This document shows positions 48,801-57,834 of a DNA stretch of 64,000 nucleotides, piece by piece. A program made the translations under genes and the position numbers. Under the pieces are notes generated by a model, which saw nothing but the letters and a program-made list of their open reading frames with translations, made no database searches and was not told the origin of the DNA. The first letter of the stretch is position 1. Each line of letters starts with the position of its first letter. Origin of the DNA: Ephydatia muelleri (taxonomy: Eukaryota > Porifera > Demospongiae > Spongillida > Spongillidae); NCBI GenBank assembly GCA_013339895.1, contig JABACO010000133.1, positions 24,842-88,841 of the forward strand, given 5' to 3'.

Positions 48801-50410
48801 TCCACTCACACAACGTGCATATTAACTAACATGTAATTTACCAATATAGCTGTGCATGGTGTATATCTTCTGATGCCATTGTTCAACCATGCTGAACTCG
48901 GGATTACCTATGCAGAACTTGCTAATATCCAAAAGACTTATCAAATTCAGAACATCAGACACAGTTGATAGCTTAGGTGGAAGGCTATTTGTCACAGAAA
49001 AGTTGTCAACAGAGAATGTACTGTTGAGGATTGTCACAGCCCAGCGCATTTCATCCTTCACCTCCACAGACATCAGCACAGTTGGCTTCATCCCTGCCAG
49101 AACTTGCATCTTGCACAACACAACTGGTGACTGTGAAGCCATTACCCATGATGGAGGGAGAGTAGATAACTTCTGGAGTCTTCGTTCCAGCTGACACTTG
49201 AATTTGCCTCCAAAGCGTAAAAATATCGCAATAGATATGCAATGGGTAGGGATACAGGTAGAGGAGAAAGCTCAGATTCTTCAGGGTCAGGAACACTTTC
49301 TACACAATCGACACTGCTCACAGTCCTGCCACACACGTGTATGGGATCCCGTCTTATTGAGACAACTAAGCTTAGCTTCCTTTTTTTTTTCATCTTCATT
49401 TTTAAATCGTAATCGCCTTTTACCCATACCTATAAAATATATATATATATAAAACCGAGAAAGCTTAAAACGTATGAGTACATCACTCTAGTAAAACACA
49501 CACTGCGCAGTCTAAAACTGTTCTAAGAGATTTTTTTCCTTCACAGATGCAGTAGAAACTTTCCCAAGAAGTTACGCTTGTAAGGTGTTTCTAATGGTTA
49601 AATTACAGCGCTAGGCACAATAATATTGTTATTGTATTGGTTGTACTGATATTCAGCAATAAATATTTCATTATAACAATACAATATATTGCAATACTCC
49701 ATTATAACAATACAATATATTGCAATATTCCATTGTAACAATACAATATACCATTATAACAATACAATATATTGCAATACAATACTGCAATGTTTTAAAC
49801 CACCATGCAGGTCCCATCATTCTATGCATTTCACTAGCATCTTACACATTGTGCAGTACCTGCTCTAAAAATGCATGCTTTACACAATCAAATTGAATTA
49901 ATACAATATTATTATTATTATTTTAATAGTATAACAATTCACTATATATAGCGTCTCACAGTCTCACACAATGACACATATTAAAAGCATAATGCATGAG
50001 TCTTAATGGCGCGATGACTAACATGACTTCACCAGTCCACTTCATATTCGGGTAAGATCATGTCAGTTCTCACAAAATATTGCATGAGTACATCAAATCT
50101 TTTTCATACTTAGCCACATTGTAGAGGTACTAAAGACATGTCAAAACCCAAAGTTATTAGGTCTCTATCTTTAACACTTTCAAATTACACTTAATTGAAA
50201 ATTTGACCCTTTATCATAACATTTGCTCAAAATGTGGGCGTTTCCACTTGTAGATTATTGAGGGTTGATGAGTGTGGAAAAATCAATGCACTATTTTGTA
50301 CAGCATGCTATTACATCCATAAACACATTACAATTATTAATGGTTATCGAATTGTCATTAGGATATTATTGTTTCATGATTCTCAACTTGCATTTTAGTT
50401 TGAATGAAAG

Positions 50411-50998
50411 TGACATCGGCTTCTATCATGAAATTTATACTGGCTTCATCAGCTGACCTTTGCCAACCTGATTTAATAAATTTTGGGTGGGGACCTCCAA
50501 GGGCTATTAAGTTATTAGGCAAAATACAAGAGGATGCTTGCTTTGTGGGGTTTAAACAAACATTACTTCCATATAAGGTTATTGCTTACACAGATGGTTT
50601 TGATTGTGATGCATTATGAATATCACTGAGTTGTGTTTGTTGCAACACTTTAGAGTTATTGGGTTGAGTTATTTTTATAATATAATTTAAAATCATTCCC
50701 TCTGTTTGGTCGGCATCATTATTATAAAAATAACTCAACCCCAATAACTCTAAAGTGTTGCAACAAACACAACTCAGTGATATTCATAATGCATCACAAT
50801 CAAAACCATCTGTGTAAGCAATAACCTTATATGGAAGTAATGTTTGTTTAAACCCCACAAAGCAAGCATCCTCTTGTATTTTGCCTAATAACTTAATAGC
50901 CCTTGGAGGTCCCCGCCCAATATTTATTAAATCAGGTTGGCAAAGGTCAGCTGATGAAGCCAGTATAAATTTAAATTTCATGATAGAAGCCGATGACA
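50411..50998. repeat. Large inverted repeat with an open frame in both arms
   Basis: Arms 50411-50681 and 50721-50998 are nearly identical and separated by about 39 bases. Each arm reads inward as the same ~65-codon frame, containing SADLCQPDLIN, PPRAIKLLGKIQEDACFVGF and VIAYTDGFDCDAL-stop. The outward continuation GGGTAAGATCATGTCA is also shared (50050 and 51003), but about 350 extra bases separate it on the left. The peptide is not recognised. Confidence 0.85.
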
Positions 50999-52720
50999 TG
51001 ATCTTACCCATTCTTCTTCCTCTTCATTCTCTTTTTCTGACTCCTTTTCATTAACTACCAATGCAGTGAGAGCCAAATTCCACAACGATCTGTTCTGGTT
51101 AAGAAAGAGTAGTGCCTCCAAGGTTCTGGGTTGGAGACTACGGCGCAGAGGGCAGAACACTCTTTTTGCCATTGAGAAAAGTCTCTCCACTTCACATGAT
51201 GTAGGAAGCAAAAAACGAGTGTTGATGTACTTGCTGCATTCTTTTTTCTCTTCGACCCGCTGTCGCTTCAGAGCTCTATCAGCAAAAGACAACTGAGCAT
51301 CTTCGTCCACCGCAGTTTCTCCCGATTCGGCATGAGATGCAGCGGGTAGCAGCAACTGCTCGACGGCTCGTTTCTCGTGAATTGAGAGAGTGCTTTCCTT
51401 GTTGGCTTGAATCTTAATAACGGCCGTTTCCAGATCTTTGCTATGGATTATATCAGCATCATAGCCAAGATAGTGATTGAAGGCAAACTCTGGATAGGAA
51501 TCAATGATGGACCTGAACAAAACATCGGATTCTTTCATGGTCATGTCATGATGCTGTAGTGCTGTTGTCACAGACTTGAAATCTTCTAGTGTTTGCTTTC
51601 GAGCACGAATGTTACATTTCTGCGCAGGTGTGGGAACAAGGTCCATTATTTCACTGTCTGCTTCATCGATATTTGGAAGAAGTCTTTCAAAGCGCTGAAA
51701 CATATCTGGCACACCAGTCCACCGGGTGACATTTCGCTTGACTGGACGCAGGGGTGTCATCAAGCGCAATCTACCGGACTGTTTAAGTGTGGATAACTTC
51801 GACATCAACTTCCCAATCAGCTCCAATTCAGCAGCAAGGAATTCGCTTATGTATGCCTCAACTGCCAAATTAAAACGGTGACTGCGGCAACCTAAAAGTG
51901 GCACACCAAGAAGATCCGCTGTAGCCTTGTTGGTGGAGCAGTTGTCTCCTATCAAACAGAAAAGAAGTTCAAGTGATAAGGAATACCACTCAAGTGTCGA
52001 TTTGATGAAATTCACATGATTCTCAGCTGTAAAATTTGTTTCATCAAGTAGAGGTGCAAAGGCCAACAGATGAATTTCAGGATCAGCAGCATACTCCTTG
52101 CCAGGGTGGACGACAAAAAGGCCAATAAAGTGTGTTGAATTCTCCGACGAGCCATCAAACACAAGAGCGTAAGAGGGAGCAGTAGAGACCTTGACAGACA
52201 CCTTTTTTTCCACCGCTTCCACCAGCTTGAACATATATTTCTTTAGAGTTTTGACAGAGATCGGTTGCAGTTTTGTATTGCTTCGTGTGAGATCTTTTTC
52301 GCAAAAGATCAATTCGAGCTCTCCCATGACAATCCATTCCAGCCATTTGAATATATTGGTTGATCGACTATCTAGCATGTATTCCAAAGTGGTCTGTCCA
52401 GATAGTGAGGTGCCTGGTGAGGTGATGACGCTGGCTGTTTCGGATTCAGATTTGCCGTCGTCCCCCGCACAATCTGCTTCTTGAAATAAGTGAAACATTT
52501 CTAGATAATTGGGATGTTTCTGCTTGATGTGAGATATCAGATTTGTATAGCCAAGCTTAACGTTTTGCTTGCGAACAGTTCCGCAAGTACATTTCCATGC
52601 ATTGGTTTCAGAATGAACGGGACTCTTCCCAAAATAGAGTTGGCAGACCTTCTTGTTGTCGTGCGAGATTGTACATGTAGGACCTTGATGACTCGAACAA
52701 GGCTGACTTGAACTCGACAT
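50978..52720 (-). CDS. hAT transposase, intact 580-codon frame
   Basis: An uninterrupted minus-strand frame starts MSSSSQPCSS. It has an N-terminal BED-like zinc finger (C44-x-C46 ... H64-x4-H69) and an acidic linker. The RNase-H-fold catalytic core carries D189 (VFDGSS), D259 (GDNCSTNK) with C278-x2-H281, then RW at 333-334. E512 lies in the dimerisation segment (TSCEVERLFSMAKRV), followed by an acidic tail. All three expected acidic positions are present. The last exon could splice at GTAAGAT (about 51006) into the inverted repeat instead of reading to the stop. Function would be cut-and-paste transposition in the nucleus. It is the only fully open transposase in the window. Confidence 0.85.
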   Translation of the reverse strand: MSSSSQPCSSHQGPTCTISHDNKKVCQLYFGKSPVHSETNAWKCTCGTVRKQNVKLGYTNLISHIKQKHPNYLEMFHLFQEADCAGDDGKSESETASVITSPGTSLSGQTTLEYMLDSRSTNIFKWLEWIVMGELELIFCEKDLTRSNTKLQPISVKTLKKYMFKLVEAVEKKVSVKVSTAPSYALVFDGSSENSTHFIGLFVVHPGKEYAADPEIHLLAFAPLLDETNFTAENHVNFIKSTLEWYSLSLELLFCLIGDNCSTNKATADLLGVPLLGCRSHRFNLAVEAYISEFLAAELELIGKLMSKLSTLKQSGRLRLMTPLRPVKRNVTRWTGVPDMFQRFERLLPNIDEADSEIMDLVPTPAQKCNIRARKQTLEDFKSVTTALQHHDMTMKESDVLFRSIIDSYPEFAFNHYLGYDADIIHSKDLETAVIKIQANKESTLSIHEKRAVEQLLLPAASHAESGETAVDEDAQLSFADRALKRQRVEEKKECSKYINTRFLLPTSCEVERLFSMAKRVFCPLRRSLQPRTLEALLFLNQNRSLWNLALTALVVNEKESEKENEEEEEWVRSCHRLLS

Positions 52721-53253
52721 GTTGGCGCGGAGTCAGTTGGCAATCTCAGATCTCGAGACAAAGCACGCGGATGTTAACCCTTCAACTGCATCTAATTAAT
52801 TATTCAAAAGTCGGAGTGATTTTGAATCAATTTACTCGAAATGAAGTTATATGCGCTCGGAGGTATATCTCTATCGCAACGCGTCCAATGGTGGTGATTT
52901 TCTCAAATTGAGTTGAAAAGTGCTTACACTACGCCCGTTTTTGTCTGGAACTCTTCCGTGCGTATTGGTCCATTTTCGAGTATCGTATGGCCGGCCTACG
53001 TCCTGACTTCTCTTTAGTTTGGTAAGCGCTCTCAGTGTCACTATGAATGGTTAGTAATATTTATTTTTGCTTTTTTCCAGCCGTTTCATGTCTACCAGCT
53101 GCTTGAAAAGTGGGCGGTGTTGTGGTGCGCGTCGTTTGAAACATTTTGAAATTTATTTACCACAGCCCTACTGCACAATACAAGATTGATGTGGTTTGAC
53201 ACGTATATATATGAGACTAAGTTCAGTCTGATTAAACACCTTTTTGTCAACCA

Positions 53254-53405
53254 ATACAATACAATATATTGTTATTGCTAACTACTACAATACAATATAT
53301 TGGTATTGTTAACTACTACAATACATATATTGGTATTGTTAACTACTACAATATAATATATTGCAGACAATATATTGCAATATATTGTATGAACAATATA
53401 TTTTT
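53254..53405. repeat. AT-rich subterminal repeats of the hAT element
   Basis: About six AACTACTACAATACA(ATA)TATTGGTATTG-type units run here (word split: AACTACTACAATACA then TATTGGTATTG). Similar palindromic CAATATATTG words lie near the other end (49640-49790). Such repeats commonly bind hAT transposase. Confidence 0.7.
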
Positions 53406-53633
53406 GCGTAGGGCTGGGTTAAAAATCGATAAAGCGGCCTTTCTATGCAAGATGGACTAATAAAAACCACATGACCTTGTACAGCAGACTACGTACAATC
53501 ACATTTTGTACACTTTGAGCCGTATACACAATGCTTTTGTAAATTGTATTCCCGTAAATACATACACACGCAATAAAAAGACCTTACGCGGCTTTGTTCG
53601 TAATAATAAAATATGACCTACCTAAAACAAGTA

Positions 53634-54439
53634 TAGACCTTATTCGACCGCAATATGAAATACAAATGTCACGCGCTTGTAGCAATATTGACCAATTAAG
53701 TCACGTGACATCGACGTCGTTTGTGCGACAGTTTTTGTTGTATGTAAAGCTATATTTTTGTGCTATGCCTTTATGTCATATAAATAGTTGTAACCATTAC
53801 AAAATTCCCAGTAGTCGATGTTGTTTGACTTTTGAACTCTGTTACGCGGGAAAAATTATTATAAATGGCGCACAAAGGCTTTGTGTAAGGCTACGTTGCT
53901 TCGTGTACACATTACAGGTACTGTGTTACTGAAGTTGTACGTAGCGCACCATTACGCACTGGGAGATGTGTTTTTGCTGAATGGCCTGTAAGAACTTAGT
54001 GACTTATCGTTCAAACACTTAATTTAATATACTATGGTTTGTGTAAGGCTAGCTTCATTCCTTTAGACATGTATGTTTTTTAAATTCGCTCGGTGTATTC
54101 TACGACAGTTTCTGCACTGGGAGATTATGTTTGAACCCTTCGTATACCCGTCTTCGAGTATGAATGAAATACACACAAATGTCGGGAAACGACACGTCAG
54201 GCCAACGAGAGGGGTTGTAGTCCCAAGCATCTTTTGGAGCCATGTACGGATCTGTTGTTATGCCTAGCATACCAAGTTTCTCATTATAGCGTGACTTCCC
54301 GACTGCATCAAGCTGCTTAAAACGCATCCGATTGTTCAGCCATACTCAATAACGGCGACGCCTTTCTCAATAAACAATCAATCATGTCACATGCAAGTCA
54401 AGCAATAATTTATTCATAATTGCGGTCGAATAAGGTCTA
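53634..54439 (-). mobile_element. TA-flanked element, ISL2EU-like, non-autonomous
   Basis: Ends TAGACCTTATTCGACCGCAA are inverted, with TA on both sides. A minus-strand frame (54100-54327) reads DPYMAPKDAWDYNPSRWPDV then SFPDICVYFI. That resembles the segment that precedes YqaJ-nuclease domains in invertebrate transposon proteins; ISL2EU elements carry YqaJ and make 2-bp duplications. The family call rests on memory of that motif, not on a search. Confidence 0.55.
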
Positions 54440-54654
54440 TATTTGCGCGTTCGCCGACCACGAGAACGAATTTCTCACCGATGCTGATGCACAAAAGCGA
54501 ATTTTTATAGCGATGGTTCCAGGAATCTCTGCCCCTTCCAACACTTGCGAGGTGTGAATCACACTATTGAGCATTGCCCGCGCACGCAAGTACACGAGTC
54601 TATGGCACACGTGATTCGTTTCCAATCCCTCTAATATATGATCTCTGAATTAAC

Positions 54655-56057
54655 ACAGGGCAATGACATAATGGGCCACTCACCCTCAATCTTTTGTTTA
54701 TGCAAATAAGTGATGGATGGAAATTATCTGAAGAGTACATAGTTTACTTCGCCCTTTTGATTGGACAGTGCACACAGCAGTTGTCCTGCAAGAAGGTACC
54801 ATATAATAATTATGTGTACTGAATTGATGCATGTATACATGTATGTATACATGTAAGTTTACACTGGTCTTTTCTTACCAAAACAACCAACCACACAAAA
54901 GTCAGGTGGTCAACCAGCAAACTTAAATCCACACAACATTGTTGCTGGCATTCATGCAGTTGCCCTTCCATCCAAATGGGATTTTCACTGGATGAGCACA
55001 GTTCCAATCATCCAGTAATCCTGGAGCAGCTGTGGTGTCCCATATGCCTAATGATTGTGAGCCAACCACTGGAGCTTGGAGCTACCATGTAGGGCATTGG
55101 TAGGCACTGACTGTACCATCCAGTGGTTCATGGCATAGGTCAAACTCAGATTATCGTACAGCAGTGCAGGTGGAAGACATGAGACAGTCTGTAGAGAAGA
55201 TGGTAAGGATTAAACAAACACTGATTGAAGCAGCAAACAGAAGGAGGAAATAATCAACAGCACCAAAGTGACTGACAAGGAATTTGCTGGTCCCTTTGTC
55301 AAGCAATTGGAATGAAGCACTCTGATCTTTTAACATACATAGGCAACAATACTTAGGTGGTGTGTTAGTTGGCAACCATATACACAAGACGACCCTCCAG
55401 GTATAACTAAGAATAAAATATGCTCAAAGAGCGTATTGGCATGGCAAAACACATATTGGATTCGGTCTCATGGGGTGAGAAAGAAGCCAATCCATTCATG
55501 CACCTTGCAAAGAATGTACCATTCGTTACCAGATCCTGTGAAGATTTGTTGCTCATTGTTAAGGAGCACTTACTGATTGCAGCTTACAAAATGTGGCGCC
55601 TCCTCCTAAAAGAAAATGAAATAATCATGCCGCAATTCAGGACAATCTTCAACAGTAAATATCGCTGGTAAAAAAATCGTGGCTACAAGAACATACGAGA
55701 ACTAGTTAGTACCTTCTGTTACCTTTAATTTCTAGCTTGAATTCAACTTTCTATCGGTTGGGAACGTGGAAAACACACTTCGAAGAGGAAAGGTACGTCA
55801 AGGGTTACCCGCTTTAAACAGCCATAACTTGCCATGGCAAGAATTGCTGGCCCTAATGACTTGCATCAGAAAGAGAAAACTGTAGCTTCTTTTGTAATCT
55901 GCTTTTAAATGGCGCTTGTAGTCATCCTGTCTTTGTACCGGCTCACGTTTTCAGCTCTCCAGGTTGTCAAGGGCGTTGCTATAGGCATTACGCAATCATT
56001 TCAATTTTTGGATTACATACTTTTTGTCCACAAAATATATGGCCGCAAACGCCTGTG
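54655..56057 (+). pseudogene. Transposase relics of the outer CAC-ended element
   Basis: Plus-strand remnants in several frames include GPFVKQLE (about 55285), SFNIHRQQYLGG then VLVGNHIHK (about 55325-55387), and an open 84-codon stretch (55420-55671) containing LLLIVKEHLL. The same motifs, in the same order, occur in the element at 60564-63282 (GPFDKTLD, SFGVRQQYF, GNHVHK, CIVKEHLL). Many breaks; the N-terminal half was not found in this copy. Confidence 0.65.
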
Positions 56058-56061
56058 CACC

Positions 56062-57171
56062 GCGCATGGCCATATGCACTGAAAGGTCAGAAAGGAATTT
56101 CTACCCTTTCATAACATTTGGGCATGTGGTGTTAAGCTATAGGTATGCACAATAGTAATGCATATAATATATGAGAGTGGGATGTCAATATGAGAGGGTG
56201 AGCTATTCAGGATGGTACAATTTCATGTGGAATGTCCCTTTTAGCTTCGAATGTGTGTATATCTGTGTGTGTGTGAGTGTTCATGATGTGTAGGTGTGAT
56301 CTGGTGTATACACTTACACTGTATGTAACTGTCACTGTGTGGTGATTGGGTGTAAATCTGTCAGCAGTGATGTGCCATCCAGTGCATGTAGCAGGTGCTT
56401 TGATATTGAACAACCAGGGCTACATGTAGAAATGTACTAAGGGGTCATTCCAAGTCAAATCATCATGCTTTATGTCACCATGTCCTCTCATGTGGAACAT
56501 GAGTTTGTTCAACAATAATTATTATTTAGGCAAATTAGGCATTGTTTAGGTCTAAGTAAACACTGTCAGCTAAGCCTCACCTTTAGATAAACATCAAAGG
56601 CCTAGCTAAGCATACTACCCTTCCCAGCATATAGCCACAGACCATAACCACCAAAAGGTCTGGTTCTAAAAAGGTTTAGGGGTCTGGTTCCAGGCATGGT
56701 ATACATGTATATTGGATTGGAGCAGCAACAGCAGTGTCTAGGAGTGGTCTACCCCAGCAACGATCAAGAACCTAGGCAGATGGCGGAGTGAAGCCTACAA
56801 GGTGTACACGTGTCACCCTCTGACACAGCCCTAAGACAGTGCAGTCATAGCCTCAGCTCAGTAACATTTACACACTCACATTGGCACATGCACACATGTT
56901 GTATTTGTACTCCCATGCCTGGAAACCATAAACCCACCTTAAACCCTATTGGGGGTGTCTGTATAAACTAACCAGGTCCCTAACCTACCACATTCCTCCA
57001 CTGATTGTTTAGGTGCTATAGAATTAATCACTGTTTAGGCCTTTCAACACATTATATGGCTTGGGGTGGGGTGGGGAGGAGGGACACATTGTGGGCAGTG
57101 AAACTGTTAAACCTGGAACCACTTTTCATGTGACAGTCCAGCCTCTGGTTATGATGACATTTGTATTGCAG
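56062..57171 (+). repeat. Intronic repeated unit, copy 5 resumed
   Basis: Continues exactly from 38963 (GCGCATGGCCATATGCACTG) through the blocks seen before every DIRS-like relic. After the short relic (56686-56927) the usual ~860-base pre-exon block is replaced by about 245 bases resembling 15130-15238. Confidence 0.75.
56686..56927. mobile_element. DIRS-like fossil, short form
   Basis: Third short copy, with the same ends and build as 6293-6532. It is a broken fossil with no coding part. Confidence 0.65.
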
Positions 57172-57269
57172 GATGGTTGCAGTTCGTTAATCGCAGCAAG
57201 TTTCATGGACATGTTGATGTAGTGATGACACTATTGGAGGCTGGAGCTACTATAAATCAGGCCATGAAG
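57172..57269 (+). pseudogene. Type A ankyrin exon with a one-base deletion
   Basis: Acceptor TATTGCAG and donor GTACAG are intact but the exon is 98 nt. One base is lost near AGTTTCATGG (about 57200). It begins DGCSSLIAAS and, after the shift, reads LLEAGATINQ in the other frame. The deletion would break the frame just before the kinase exons if the exon were included. Confidence 0.75.
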
Positions 57270-57438
57270 GTACAGTAGGTAGACATGAATTCAGTGGGTT
57301 ACAGGATGTCACACATGTCCATACATTGTATCTCCCTTACACTGGTTACATTTGGCTCCTTGTTATACATGTAGTACCTCCTACTCCACCTACATACATG
57401 TACATGTATCAAATAAGTACGTAAGGCTTTATTCTCAG

Positions 57439-57518
57439 GATGGGAGAACATCCCTGGACTTGGCTATGAAGCAAGGTCAAAAGGCAACAATTCAGTTGTT
57501 GAAGACTTATCAAAACAG
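57439..57518 (+). CDS. Last ankyrin exon, leading to the kinase exon
   Basis: DGRTSLDLAMKQGQKATIQL then LKTYQN lies between acceptor CTCAG and donor GTGAGG. It is 80 nt, so it ends in phase 2, unlike the other ankyrin exons. The divergent sequence and DGRTSLDLA start are typical of a terminal ankyrin repeat. Confidence 0.75.
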
Positions 57519-57834
57519 GTGAGGTGCACATCTGATGAACAGTGATACAGGCAGATAAAACCTTAACATTACGTTTTGCTCTGGACTGTCAATAAACCTG
57601 CCACATTCGTACAACACTCTGGCTAGTTTGCTTACAATCACTAAGGCCATATTGCCACAGTTACATGTACATGTACATGGTTGGGCATATCATATCCCTA
57701 GACTCGTACATTTAAGGCATAACATAATAGAAGCATTTTATTGCTGCCTTTGCTTTCCTGAGATTTAAGTATTTGATACACTTTACTTTTTTTTTGTAAT
57801 GCATCAAGATCACTCCACCAACACTGGTTCAAAG

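Larger units (their letters stand above)
42538..49427 (-). pseudogene. P-element-type transposase, ~12 exons, decayed
   Basis: The minus-strand start MGKRRLRFKNEDEKKK at 49427 is followed by a Cys-rich stretch (CEQCRLCRKC). Exons follow at about 48842-49204, 48590-48786, 48145-48484, 47604-48088, 47351-47529, 47117-47265, 46860-47060, 46679-46818 and 46263-46580, then, past a nested element, 43533-43545 and 42538-43475. Family marks are LPSQRTLRDYTHYVKASFGF, DEMYAREDLVFDRYSGKIIG, SDPPHLIKTARNCW, QDPLERFFGLQRQRGG and IQALRYTAGYIP. GT/AG borders are good. Breaks seen are a poly-A slip near 49385, a TGA before WHPLMIRFC (~48205), a lost base near 46973, a TGA near 46375 and a TAG near 42867. No THAP domain precedes it. 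It is inactive as read. Confidence 0.8.
49606..53416 (-). mobile_element. hAT element with open transposase
   Basis: The left end CAGCGCTAGGCACAA matches the inverted right end CAGCCCTACGCAAAA. The flanks GGTTAAAT (just outside an extra TA) and GGTTAAAA agree in 7 of 8 bases. Subterminal AT-rich repeats (CAATACAATATATTG) occur at both ends (49640-49790 and 53254-53405). It holds the 580-codon transposase and a large inverted repeat, and is inserted inside the P element, upstream of its transposase start. Confidence 0.8.
42305..54647 (-). mobile_element. P-superfamily transposon, enlarged by three nested elements
   Basis: The inverted ends begin CAGAGATCATATATTAGAGG and match for about 34 bases. 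AATTAAC flanks both sides (42298-42304 and 54648-54654), close to the 8-bp duplication of P elements. Removing 43546-46260, 49606-53416 and 53634-54439 leaves about 5 kb, a normal size for an autonomous P element. It holds a multi-exon transposase gene on the minus strand. Confidence 0.8.
38964..56057 (+). mobile_element. CAC-ended transposon with 4-bp duplication, swollen to 17 kb by nested elements
   Basis: The left end CACGGACGTTTGCGGC matches the inverted right end CACAGGCGTTTGCGGC. CACC flanks both sides (38960-38963 and 56058-56061), and sister introns read TACCACCGCGCG without it. Without the hAT (39084-41839) and the P element (42305-54647) only about 2 kb remain. That core carries transposase relics on the plus strand (about 55280-55560). 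CAC ends with 4-bp duplication fit the Chapaev branch of CMC transposons. It is the same family as 60564-63282. Confidence 0.8.

Noticed and set aside
50411-50998. The large inverted repeat as terminal repeats of the hAT element
   Set aside because: Better ends with matching target flanks were found at 49606 and 53416, and the inverted repeat lies wholly inside.
57811-57834. Alternative start of the kinase exon at GCATCAAG/ATC
   Set aside because: It follows a strong pyrimidine run, but joining it to the phase-2 donor at 57518 gives a frame with an early stop. The acceptor at 57834 joins in frame, so it was preferred; transcripts could still overturn this.
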